Shown piece after piece: positions 35,336-44,423 of a stretch of DNA of 46,098 bases. Both the position numbers and the translations under genes were made by a program. Positions within the stretch are counted from its first letter, which is position 1. Every line of letters starts with the position of its first letter. The notes beneath the pieces were generated by a model. That model had not been told where the DNA came from. It did not search any database and saw nothing but the letters and a program-made list of their open reading frames with translations. The stretch is from Colwellia sp. (lineage in GTDB: Bacteria; Pseudomonadota; Gammaproteobacteria; Enterobacterales; Alteromonadaceae): positions 1-46,098 of the forward strand of contig NVWU01000030.1 of NCBI GenBank assembly GCA_002733765.1. Direction: 5' to 3'.

Positions 35336-37315
35336 TTACACTAAAAACTTAGCTGCCAATTTTTCAAGGTCATTCGCTATCTCTACTTGTTCGTTAGCTG
35401 CCAGAGATACATCCTGTGCTCCTGATGTTACTTCAGCAGATTTTTTATCTATATCATTGACATTTTTATTGATTTCTTCTGTAACACTCACTTGCTCTTC
35501 TGCTGCTGTCGCAATTTGTTCTATCATTAAATTGATATCCGATACCGCTGTTACGATACCTGTTAGTGATAATTCAATTTGATGTGCACCGCCAATACTT
35601 TCATCTGCCCGTTTTTGAGTAGCTATTGCCATCGTGTTCGCATTGTTGGCTTCATTTTGTAATTGATTGATAATTTCTTCAATTTCAATTGTGGAGTCTT
35701 GAGTGCGTTGAGCTAAAGTCCTAACCTCATCAGCTACTACGGCAAAACCTCGACCCTGCTCCCCTGCTCTTGCCGCTTCTATCGCTGCATTTAGGGCAAG
35801 CAGGTTAGTTTGATCGGCAATACCTTTAATTACACCAATAACATTTGATATATTAGACGCAGTTGAATGCAGCCCTGAGATAAGTAAACCTATTTCAGAT
35901 ACTTCTGATGCTAACTTATTGATGGCTTCTAAAGAATTTCCTACAACAGTCTGGCTTTCTATCGCTTTAGTATTCACTTGATGTGTCGATGACATAGCCT
36001 CATTAGCATTGCGAGATACTTCTTGCACCGTCGCTGACATTTCCTCTATTGCAGTTGCCACTTGAGCAGTTTCATCACGCTGCTGTTGTAGACTATCTAC
36101 GTTATTATTTACAATGACCGATGATTGCTGTGCCGATGCAGCAAGAGAAACGCTACTATTTTTAATTTCAGTGATTGCATGAGAAAATGTGTTTAATGTC
36201 TTATTTAATCCTTTGGCAATATTACCTAACTCATCGGTGCCAAAGACACCTGCTTGTACTGTTAAATCATTATTTTCAGTCACTTTTTCCATCGTTGCTG
36301 AAATTTCATTCAATTGTTTAATTAAATTTGCCAAAATAACGTAAACAATAAAAATAGTAAGAATAAAAGTTAATATGATAACAACCAAATTAACCATAAC
36401 ATTGTTACTTGCTTCACTGAGTAATTTATCGATATCAGAAATGAACTCATCAGCAACTACATTTTCAATATCTTTTAATAAATTAATACGTGCGGTAGCA
36501 TTTTTAAACCATATTCCTGCATCAACATTAAAAGGACCATTTTGACCAACAGATACGGCTAAATCTCTCATTCGATTGACTTCGATCACCGCCTCATTAT
36601 TTAATGTATTTTTATACAAGTTCACGGCTTTCGTTGACGCTTTAGCGCTAAACTGCTCTAAATAATTATCTTGTAGAGCAACAAGGCTTATAAATTTTTG
36701 GAATTGTGTAAAGGTGTCATCGGCAAAGCTACCGCTAGCAATGGCACGTTCTATACCTGCTCGCTCTTTAGCTTCTAAAAGAACATAATACGCAATGGCA
36801 TTACCGACTGTTTCTGTTGGGCTAATGACTGAAAGGAAGCTAGTTAAGCTAAGCATATTATGATGTTGAGTAGTGTAGTAACTAATAGCCTTATCTAGTG
36901 GGATTGATAAATCATCTGAGCGAGCTCTAATACTTTCTAATTTTGATAATCCATTTTGAATCGTTGAAAGAATATTATTCACATTATCATGACTAGAAGA
37001 AAAGCTTTTTAACTTTGCATTTAAGTTTATATGCGCTTTATTGGTAAGTTTGCGTTGCTCTTTTAACTCATTAGAATATTTATCTCCTTTACTGCCAAGA
37101 TAAACAGCAGTGGCGCCACGCTCTTTTTGTAACTCGTGAACAAGTGCGTTATTAACGACCGTTAGAGAAATAAGTTCTTGAATATCTTCAAGCTGCCCTT
37201 GCTTTGATGTTAACGCATTTAAGTTACTCAAACTAAAATAGAGTGTTGCTAAAAGTGGTATTAACACAAGTAATATTAATTTTTGTTTAAACACTAAATT
37301 ATTTAGTAAGTTCAT
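35336..37315 (-). CDS. Methyl-accepting chemotaxis protein with NIT sensor domain
   Basis: The 659-residue transmembrane receptor has TM1 near residues 11-28 and a large helical periplasmic domain (about 35-300) with the NIT signature [18 protein letters not shown]2 lies near 308-331, followed by a HAMP domain (about 332-385) and a long cytoplasmic methyl-accepting coiled coil with the CheA/CheW-binding tip [23 protein letters not shown] domains bind nitrate or nitrite in characterised proteins, so a nitrate/nitrite or related anion sensor is plausible but not shown. No CheR-binding C-terminal pentapeptide is visible. It is upstream of an eroded receptor copy on the same strand. Confidence 0.93.
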   Translation of the reverse strand: MNLLNNLVFKQKLILLVLIPLLATLYFSLSNLNALTSKQGQLEDIQELISLTVVNNALVHELQKERGATAVYLGSKGDKYSNELKEQRKLTNKAHINLNAKLKSFSSSHDNVNNILSTIQNGLSKLESIRARSDDLSIPLDKAISYYTTQHHNMLSLTSFLSVISPTETVGNAIAYYVLLEAKERAGIERAIASGSFADDTFTQFQKFISLVALQDNYLEQFSAKASTKAVNLYKNTLNNEAVIEVNRMRDLAVSVGQNGPFNVDAGIWFKNATARINLLKDIENVVADEFISDIDKLLSEASNNVMVNLVVIILTFILTIFIVYVILANLIKQLNEISATMEKVTENNDLTVQAGVFGTDELGNIAKGLNKTLNTFSHAITEIKNSSVSLAASAQQSSVIVNNNVDSLQQQRDETAQVATAIEEMSATVQEVSRNANEAMSSTHQVNTKAIESQTVVGNSLEAINKLASEVSEIGLLISGLHSTASNISNVIGVIKGIADQTNLLALNAAIEAARAGEQGRGFAVVADEVRTLAQRTQDSTIEIEEIINQLQNEANNANTMAIATQKRADESIGGAHQIELSLTGIVTAVSDINLMIEQIATAAEEQVSVTEEINKNVNDIDKKSAEVTSGAQDVSLAANEQVEIANDLEKLAAKFLV

Positions 37316-37517
37316 AGGGTCTCTTTAAAGTATATTGACAGAGATTTAGACAGCAAAGGAAACGATAAACTAGCAACCTCTATTCACTCTGCATTGGCTA
37401 AAAACATTTTTACATTGAAATTAATAATTTTTTATTTCTATTACAGACACGCTCAATAAAAAGCGACTTAATACTTTTACAATTTTAATTTACCATTACC
37501 ACTTTATCAATAATAAC

Positions 37518-39563
37518 TTATGGTATTTGCTCTAACTTACAAGTAGATAGGTGTTGAGTGATATATTTATGTTCAAACTCTTCTCTTGGCATCGGCTTGT
37601 CATACAAGTAGCCTTGACCATAATGACAACCAAGCTCAGTAACGAGCTTATGTTGTGTTCGGGTTTCAATGCCTTCTGCAACTATCATTAAATTAAGCTC
37701 TTGGGCTATGGTTACGATGCCTTTACAAAGTCCGTAGCTACGATTATCACTTGTTAATCTATCAATAAACGATCGGTCAATTTTAAGAGTATCTAAGTTT
37801 AACTGTTGTAAATATGACAGAGATGAATAACCAACACCAAAGTCATCAATGGCAATGCGAATGCCTTTGTTGCGAATATCATTGAGTATTGTTCGCACTT
37901 TATAATGATCGTGAACTAACGAATGCTCAGTAATTTCGAAGGCAATAGCGTTAGCGGGTAGCGAATTAGTTTCAAATTCAGCTAGCCACTTTTGCAGTAA
38001 ACTATTTTTTGATCTAAATTGAGAAGGCGAAATATTAATGCTGACTTCCATGGGTGCCGACATTAACTGCTGCCATTTCAATCTATCTATTAATACTTGA
38101 TTAGCAACCCAATAACCTAGCTCATCCATAAAGCCTTCTTCTTCAATTGTACCAAGAAAGTCATCCGGAAGTATTAATCCTTTGGTTGGGTGTTGCCAAC
38201 GAATGAGTGCTTCGGCTTTATCAACTTTATTATTTTTTAAATTAAATATTGGTTGATAATAAATAGTAAACTCATTGTTTTTTAATGCCTTATGTAAGTC
38301 AGATATTTTTTCTTTTTTATTAATTAATTGCTGCGACATTTCTTGGGTAAAATAATGAGATCTGTTTTTACCTCTACGCTTAGATTCATACATAGCTTGA
38401 TCGGCATTTTTTATTAATGTATCTACATTATTACCATCGCGAGGATATAACGTTACACCAATACTAGCGGAAGCGAAAATATTTTTATTTTTTAAAGAAA
38501 AGGCGATCTCAAACGACGAAAGTATGTTGTGAATTATTTGGTCTATGTGTATTTCATTAGTTAAGCCATTTAAAACAATAGTAAATTCATCTCCACCTAA
38601 GCGAGCAACAAAGTCATCAGCTCTGACACAACTAACAATACGTCTACTTACCTGCTGTAGTAATATATCCCCATAGTCATGCCCTAGAGAATCATTAATC
38701 TGCTTAAAGCCATCTAAATCGATAAATAACAAACAGAATTTTTTCTTCTTATCAACATTTGCATTGAGCAAGGCATAAAGTGAACGACGATTAGGTAGGC
38801 CAGAAAGTGTATCCTCATGCGCTTGATGATGTAATTGTCTATTCGCTTCTTCTAGTGCTTTTGTTCTCTCGATGACTGTTGATTCAAGGGCGTGCTCTCG
38901 ATTTTCAACGGTATCTAACATTGCGTTAAAGCAATTGGTTAAATCTCCAATTTCATCGGCCGAGTGATAGGGTGCTCTAATGGTATAATCATTATTTTGA
39001 TTAACTTTTTTTGCGATGTTTATCAGCTGTGAAAGTGGGCGAGTAATTAACCTACTGAGAATAATTGACAGAATTAAACTGATAAAGAGTGTGCCAATAA
39101 GTAATTGTGCAACAAGCTTTCTATAAAATGACATTTTGTCATCAACCACTGAACTGTCGACATAGAATATTAATGTGCCTTGAATCTCGCCCCCTAATAC
39201 TAATGAGGTTTCTATTTTATCTTCAACTTGTAGACGCTTAACATAAAGATTATCCCTATGAATCTTTGTTATTAATTCACCTTTATTGTTGTAAACGTAA
39301 GTTGCAAACACACCTTCAGTTTTTACCGTTGGCATAATTAACTCATTAATAGTATCAATATCATTAAATACTATTGCTGCGGTTAAACTGGGCGAAATAA
39401 CAGATGACATTAAAACTAATTTATCTTGTTGAGACTTATTAGCATCAATAGATTGATAATAAATTAATACACCAGCGGTCACCGAGGCTGATAGCACGGC
39501 AATAAGCATTAAAATTAATAAAAATTTATTTCGAACGGTATGTGAGTTAAATAACATGATCAT
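37518..39563 (-). CDS. YfiN-like CHASE8-HAMP-GGDEF-EAL enzyme
   Basis: The 681-residue inner-membrane protein has TM1 (about 12-36), a periplasmic CHASE8-type domain (about 37-148), TM2 (about 150-171), HAMP (about 172-225) and a coiled coil. The GGDEF domain has an intact GGDEF at 323-327 and the inhibitory RxxD at 314-317. The EAL domain has an intact EAL at 451-453, DDFGVGYSS and LKIDRSF. CHASE8-HAMP-GGDEF is the layout of the diguanylate cyclase YfiN/TpbB, whose periplasmic domain is held off by YfiR. Here an EAL domain is added, so the enzyme may make and degrade c-di-GMP. Its start overlaps the yfiR-family gene by 4 bp (ATGA), a sign of coupled translation. Confidence 0.93.
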   Translation of the reverse strand: MIMLFNSHTVRNKFLLILMLIAVLSASVTAGVLIYYQSIDANKSQQDKLVLMSSVISPSLTAAIVFNDIDTINELIMPTVKTEGVFATYVYNNKGELITKIHRDNLYVKRLQVEDKIETSLVLGGEIQGTLIFYVDSSVVDDKMSFYRKLVAQLLIGTLFISLILSIILSRLITRPLSQLINIAKKVNQNNDYTIRAPYHSADEIGDLTNCFNAMLDTVENREHALESTVIERTKALEEANRQLHHQAHEDTLSGLPNRRSLYALLNANVDKKKKFCLLFIDLDGFKQINDSLGHDYGDILLQQVSRRIVSCVRADDFVARLGGDEFTIVLNGLTNEIHIDQIIHNILSSFEIAFSLKNKNIFASASIGVTLYPRDGNNVDTLIKNADQAMYESKRRGKNRSHYFTQEMSQQLINKKEKISDLHKALKNNEFTIYYQPIFNLKNNKVDKAEALIRWQHPTKGLILPDDFLGTIEEEGFMDELGYWVANQVLIDRLKWQQLMSAPMEVSINISPSQFRSKNSLLQKWLAEFETNSLPANAIAFEITEHSLVHDHYKVRTILNDIRNKGIRIAIDDFGVGYSSLSYLQQLNLDTLKIDRSFIDRLTSDNRSYGLCKGIVTIAQELNLMIVAEGIETRTQHKLVTELGCHYGQGYLYDKPMPREEFEHKYITQHLSTCKLEQIP

Positions 39564-40099
39564 GAGTTATTCCTCATTTTCACTTTGCCTAAACGAATAA
39601 CTTTCGAGCTAACTTTAATACCACTTGCTTGTAATTGCTCAGGGTTAATTTCAAAACGAATTTTTCCGCCAATACGAATAAAATTAATATGACCACCTAG
39701 GTCAATAAAATTTGAGATTTCACCAATTAACATTGTGTATGTTAGTTCAATATCGTGGGAGGTTTGGTACTGTGAATACGACTTTAAGTTATCGAAAAAG
39801 ATGATGTGACATGGTTGACTATCGGGCAGTAACAACTGAATGTGTTGTACTTTCACATCACGTTGCCTAATTTTTTTATGTGCTAATATTCTTCGTGCTA
39901 CATCAATAAAAGGCTTAGATGAACTACAGATAACATAATGAGGTATATCGGCCAGCACTGAATGAGAGCTTTGACTATACAAGGCAAAGTTGAATATCAA
40001 GCCGGCTTTTAACGCATACTCCCGCTGAGAAGTTTGTGCATTAGTGTGAAGTGATGCAAAAACAGTAAGTAAAATGATAAGAATGACGCGATATGTCAT
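39560..40099 (-). CDS. YfiR-family periplasmic protein (DUF4154)
   Basis: The 179-residue protein has a signal peptide (about residues 1-21, cleaved near TNAQ) and a DUF4154/YfiR domain with the family segments REYALKAGLIFNFALY, CHIIFF, MLIGEISNFIDLGGHINFI and GGKIRFEINPE. It has only two cysteines, Cys58 and Cys97, spaced 39 apart, the same spacing I recall for the Cys71-Cys110 disulfide of P. aeruginosa YfiR; the second YfiR disulfide is absent. YfiR restrains the cyclase YfiN from the periplasm. The gene overlaps the CHASE8-GGDEF-EAL gene and follows the TonB-type receptor by 13 bp, so these three form one operon. No YfiB gene is adjacent. Confidence 0.92.
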   Translation of the reverse strand: MTYRVILIILLTVFASLHTNAQTSQREYALKAGLIFNFALYSQSSHSVLADIPHYVICSSSKPFIDVARRILAHKKIRQRDVKVQHIQLLLPDSQPCHIIFFDNLKSYSQYQTSHDIELTYTMLIGEISNFIDLGGHINFIRIGGKIRFEINPEQLQASGIKVSSKVIRLGKVKMRNNS

Positions 40100-40112
40100 T
40101 ATTGGTACCTTA

Positions 40113-42161
40113 TTAAAAATCGACTATCATCCCTAAAGTAAAACTACGATCGATATATGTTCCTACATCAAAAGTATCATTGCTACGAGCATATTCTAAA
40201 TGATGTTGCTCTAATAAATTATTCCCAGTAAGTGACACGGTTATATAATGATTATATTGCCAGTTCCAACTCATATCGACCGCAATAAAATCCTCAGTTT
40301 TATAAATACTTCCATCTTCCCAACGACTTTGAAGCATTAAACTATTCGTTTTATTAATCTTCTTATTTAATGAAAAAAATGCTTGTTTAATATAGCCATT
40401 AAACCCTAGTAAATCGTTGCTTACATTATCTTCCTCTTGCCTTGCATAGTTAAAACCGAAAGTTATATTTGCCGATGGATTAACTTGCCAATTTAAAATA
40501 ATATCAACACCGTAGGTGCTTTGCTTACCATCAGAATTCAACTTGTAGCTTACCATTTGATTTTGAACATACTCAAAAAAACCGTTAAAGTCAGCAACTT
40601 GTAAAAATGCCATTATTGATGGAGCAAGCAAAGGGTCTGCGGTAGGGGTAATGGTGAGAGTATTTTTTGCTTCAGAGTAAAATAGTGACAGATCTAAATT
40701 CCACGTATTTTGTTGTAAGCGGTAACCAAATTCGGTTGAGGCTATCTTTTCTGATTGTAGTTGATTGCCACCACGTAAATACGTTTTTATACGTGTCTTG
40801 TCAACAAGTTCATTGCCTGTTTCAAAAATAGCCCCAACTTTAAAACCATTAACTTGTATCTTATAATCATACTCAATTAACGAGGGCGTACGTACACCTT
40901 GAGAGAAAGAAGCCCATAAAAATTGCGAATCGTCAACTCGCCAGGCAAAACGTATTGATGGCTGATGTTCCCAACCTGTTAAACTATTATGCTCGGACTT
41001 GTCACCGATGATGAGATCTAATTCATTTTTAATCAGTGTAAAATTTACTTGAGCGAAAACACCATATTTTTTAATGTTATCGGTCTCGTTTTCGCTACTT
41101 AAGTACTGACTTCCGACAAAAGGTGTTTTGTCGTAACGATAGTTTGCACCAATGTCCACTTGAGCAAAATCCATTAGCATATTTATTTGGTAGTCAATAT
41201 CATAACTTTGAAATTTTTCCATGTAGTACGGTTGCTCACCTGTTTGCTTAGCGTATGAGGCTTGTAGTGTTTGGTTAGCACGATTGGAAAGTCTATTTTC
41301 CAAACGTAACATTAATAAGGTGTGTTTTCGCTTTTGTGATTGAGTGACTTCGGAGCCAGCAAATGTTACAGGATCAGCCAACTCCAATGTTTGTCCCATT
41401 TTTATTTCAGTATAATCCCCTTGAATCAATAGCGATGTATTGTCATCAAAAGCAATATCAAATCTCGTGCCAAAAGAGTCTTTTTCGCCCTCATCTTTAG
41501 GCGTCCATTGACGACTGAGATCAGATTTATCGTTAGCCTGACTATTAATATAGAACCGATAGCTGCTATTTTCAGCAACATTTAAATCGCCACCAACTCT
41601 AAGACTCATCTCGTAATCAAGTGTTGTACCTGTTTTAAGGGATATTTTGGTTGAACGAGTATCGTTAGATAGTTTCGTGATGATATTTACAACGCCATTA
41701 GTCGCGTTACTGCCCCATAAGAGACCGCCTTGACCTTTTATAACCTCAATTCGCTCTATATCATAAATGGGCACATTTAACGCTTCCCAGTACACGCCAG
41801 CAAACGAAGGGTTATAGATACTTTGTCCATCGATCATGACAAGTAATTTTGATGTATATCGACCAGCAGAATTTCTAATGCCTATAGCCCACTTATTGTT
41901 ATCAATTTTTCTGACTTGAATGCCTGGTGCTAATGTTAATGCTTGCGCAACTGAGGTAACGCCAGCATTGAGCATTTGAGTATTGGAAATAACATAAACA
42001 GAAGCAGGGGTCGTTGAGGCTTTATTGGTCCTCTTCATTACTGAGGTTATTTGTACATCAGTAGCTAAAAGGGATTCAAAGTCTAAATTTTCAATTTCAT
42101 TATTATCAGCAAAAGATAAGTGAGAAATAAGAAATAAACTCAATAAAAGTATTTTTTTCAT
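40113..42161 (-). CDS. TonB-dependent receptor linked to YfiR/c-di-GMP operon
   Basis: The 682-residue outer-membrane protein has a signal peptide (1-18), a plug domain (about 40-160) with conserved ASVYVIS, ALTLAPGIQVRK, LLVMIDGQSIYNP, DIERIEVIKGQGGLLWGSNATNGVVNIITK spread over residues 53-162, and a 22-stranded type barrel ending in Phe (GMIVDF). The segment ESLLATDVQITSVMKR before the plug is typical of a receptor subfamily often found with DUF4154 and signalling genes. A classical TonB box is not obvious. No siderophore or vitamin synthesis genes and no clear Fur box are nearby, so the ligand is unknown. It is the first gene of the three-gene operon and might sense rather than only import. 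Confidence 0.93.
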   Translation of the reverse strand: MKKILLLSLFLISHLSFADNNEIENLDFESLLATDVQITSVMKRTNKASTTPASVYVISNTQMLNAGVTSVAQALTLAPGIQVRKIDNNKWAIGIRNSAGRYTSKLLVMIDGQSIYNPSFAGVYWEALNVPIYDIERIEVIKGQGGLLWGSNATNGVVNIITKLSNDTRSTKISLKTGTTLDYEMSLRVGGDLNVAENSSYRFYINSQANDKSDLSRQWTPKDEGEKDSFGTRFDIAFDDNTSLLIQGDYTEIKMGQTLELADPVTFAGSEVTQSQKRKHTLLMLRLENRLSNRANQTLQASYAKQTGEQPYYMEKFQSYDIDYQINMLMDFAQVDIGANYRYDKTPFVGSQYLSSENETDNIKKYGVFAQVNFTLIKNELDLIIGDKSEHNSLTGWEHQPSIRFAWRVDDSQFLWASFSQGVRTPSLIEYDYKIQVNGFKVGAIFETGNELVDKTRIKTYLRGGNQLQSEKIASTEFGYRLQQNTWNLDLSLFYSEAKNTLTITPTADPLLAPSIMAFLQVADFNGFFEYVQNQMVSYKLNSDGKQSTYGVDIILNWQVNPSANITFGFNYARQEEDNVSNDLLGFNGYIKQAFFSLNKKINKTNSLMLQSRWEDGSIYKTEDFIAVDMSWNWQYNHYITVSLTGNNLLEQHHLEYARSNDTFDVGTYIDRSFTLGMIVDF

Positions 42162-42658
42162 GGCTACAGTTCCGAAAACCTACAAATAAAAAAACGCAGA
42201 GTGGGAGAATACAATAATATTTGCATTAAAACTTTGATCTGTTCTTTAAATGGCAAAAAATCACTGTTCAATATAGATAACCCGATCACTTAACTCTATG
42301 ATTATTTTTATTAAATATTAATAAAGTATATACGACTAACTATTTTTGACTTTATATCAATATAAAAAGCCGATCAATGAATATTGGTTGATAGTTTATC
42401 AATATTTATAAGGCGATTGTATTCATTAATAAAATAGGGATTGATTATGTACCGTTACTAATCAAAGTGTAGAATGGTAGTGATAATTAAAAACATTTTA
42501 GGCAAGAAAAATTATTTAACGCCGTATAAAGTGATTTCAATCCCATCAAAGCATAATATTTATACATGCATAGCCCATCGACAATCATAATGATGGCAGA
42601 GCCCTTTCGGGTAATATTAAAAAACTTTACTGCTTGTGTTTATTCTATCGAGGTAAAA
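42162..42658. other. 497-bp intergenic region with hairpins, upstream of the receptor operon
   Basis: No coding frame is credible here. A bulged hairpin pairs AATATTG (42380-42386) with CAATATT (42400-42406), with GATA/TATC inside. Near the right end CCCATC occurs twice (42542-42547 and 42574-42579) and GATGG (42592-42596) can pair with either, with a small CCC-TTTC-GGG hairpin beside it (42602-42611). This could be a leader structure of the receptor operon or the downstream end of the chemoreceptor transcript. No known riboswitch consensus was recognised. Confidence 0.45.
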
Positions 42659-44164
42659 TTAAACTTTAAACTGGTTGGTCAGTACTTGTAAGTCATTAAC
42701 ATTATCATCTAACTCATTGGCTTTAATATTAATTTGATTGATTAACTCATTACTTTCTTGCCCGTTACTAACAATACTATTTATACTTATGTCTAACGAC
42801 GCTGTTACATCACTCTGTTCTTTTACAGTAGTGGCTATTTGCTGTGATATATCACTAATATTATCACTAGCTGAAATAATATCTGAAATAAACTCAACCG
42901 AATTTTGCATTGTATCAGTTGTGCTTTCTCCTTTTATTTTACTATTTTCTATCACAGTAACAGCCAAACTTGTCCCTTTTAGTAAATCAGAAATCATCTT
43001 GCTGATTTCTTCTATACTCTGTTGAGTTCTGCTAGCTAAAGCACGTACTTCATCAGCGACGACAGCAAACCCTCGACCTTGCTCGCCAGCTCTAGCAGCT
43101 TCAATTGCTGCATTTAATGCAAGTAAATTAGTTTGGTCTGCAATAGATTTAATAACATCGGTGACACTTACCATCTTATCAACTGTAGTTGCTAGTTCAC
43201 TGATAACTTGACCAGCATTATCTAAATCAGAAGATAAATCTTTCACGGATAACATAGACTTATTAACCACTGAGCCAACCTCATTTGCTTGTTCCTTTGC
43301 TTGAAACGCTGAAGTTGATGATTGCTCTGATGTTGCTGAAATATCTTTAGTACTAACTGCCATTTCGGTAATAGCTGCTGCAAACATATCTATTTCAGTG
43401 TATTGTTTTTCAAATAAAGCATTTGCCGTAGTAACATCAGATTTTACAGATAATGAAGTATCACTTATCAGCTGGGTTGTTGTGATAATTTGTTTAATCA
43501 TTTCTTGGGTTTTATCAATAAAATAATTAATTTGTCCTGATAATTGACCTATTTCATCATGAGAATCAATATTTAGCCTTTTCGTTAAGTCTCCTTCTCC
43601 TTGAGCAATATCTGTTACGGCTTTAATGACTTTATTCAATGGCTTCGTTACTATTGCGCCAATAACAAAATAAAGGATAATGACTAACAATAAATTAACA
43701 AGCACAACTTCAATAATAATATCTAATAATGCTGTCGTAATTTTTTTATCAATCGTTTGTTGGTCTATACTGAGCACAACATCACCGACAACTGTTTTTT
43801 CTCCATATTCAATAGAGACTAAAGAGTATTTTGATTCTTTACCTTTGATTCCCTGATTTTTTTTAGAAAATTTAACTTCCCCCTCAGTATTCATTATTTT
43901 AATAGCGTAGATATAAGGAGTTTTTAATTCTGACGTGCCTATTTTGATGATTTGTTCGGATAAATCCATCCAAATAGCTGCAGGAAGGTTTAATTTCAAT
44001 CGTTCTGATGCCAACACAATACTTTCATTAGCTTCAGAAAGTAATGATGACTTAACTACTTTGTAGTCATAAGCACCTTTTGCTATTAAAATAAATGTAA
44101 TCAAAATTGTTGATATTAGGGTTAACCGTAATTTGATACTTAAAGTCTTACTTTTCATTATCAT
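42659..44164 (-). CDS. Methyl-accepting chemotaxis protein
   Basis: The 501-residue receptor has TM1 (about 13-31), a small periplasmic domain (about 32-148) with [16 protein letters not shown] and [20 protein letters not shown]2 (about 150-171), a HAMP domain (about 172-226) and the methyl-accepting coiled coil with the tip [20 protein letters not shown]. The periplasmic part resembles short PAS-like or sCache-type sensors, but I cannot assign a ligand. The next gene downstream on the same strand, 497 bp away, is the TonB-type receptor; upstream is the adhesin-like gene. It is likely a single-gene transcript. Confidence 0.93.
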   Translation of the reverse strand: MIMKSKTLSIKLRLTLISTILITFILIAKGAYDYKVVKSSLLSEANESIVLASERLKLNLPAAIWMDLSEQIIKIGTSELKTPYIYAIKIMNTEGEVKFSKKNQGIKGKESKYSLVSIEYGEKTVVGDVVLSIDQQTIDKKITTALLDIIIEVVLVNLLLVIILYFVIGAIVTKPLNKVIKAVTDIAQGEGDLTKRLNIDSHDEIGQLSGQINYFIDKTQEMIKQIITTTQLISDTSLSVKSDVTTANALFEKQYTEIDMFAAAITEMAVSTKDISATSEQSSTSAFQAKEQANEVGSVVNKSMLSVKDLSSDLDNAGQVISELATTVDKMVSVTDVIKSIADQTNLLALNAAIEAARAGEQGRGFAVVADEVRALASRTQQSIEEISKMISDLLKGTSLAVTVIENSKIKGESTTDTMQNSVEFISDIISASDNISDISQQIATTVKEQSDVTASLDISINSIVSNGQESNELINQINIKANELDDNVNDLQVLTNQFKV

Positions 44165-44423
44165 CCTATTTTAACAAGTAGTATCCATTTATTTATTTAT
44201 TTAGTATAACTCAAAGTTTTTTGGAGTAAAACTTTCATTGCATTCTATTTATGGTAAAAACTAAACTTAAAGGTAATATCAAAACAAATAAAAGTCAGCC
44301 TAAAATATTTTTAAAATAAGTTGGAAAAAAACTTTAAAAAAGGCACTGGTGAATTCAAAGGGTCAGTGCAACGCTATCCTTAATAAAAATGAGCGTTGCT
44401 ATGAAAAGAAGACCTCATATTAT

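Noticed and set aside
42162..42300. Fur box before the TonB-dependent receptor
   Set aside because: AT-rich stretches there do not match the 7-1-7 Fur inverted repeat well, so iron control is not claimed.
42162..42658. c-di-GMP (GEMM) riboswitch ahead of the receptor operon
   Set aside because: The conserved GEMM core and tetraloop-receptor elements could not be found on either strand, despite the c-di-GMP context.
44368..44399. Terminator after the adhesin-like gene
   Set aside because: GCAACGCT and AGCGTTGC form an 8-bp stem, but the loop is 16 nt and no T run follows on the minus strand, so it was not listed as a terminator.
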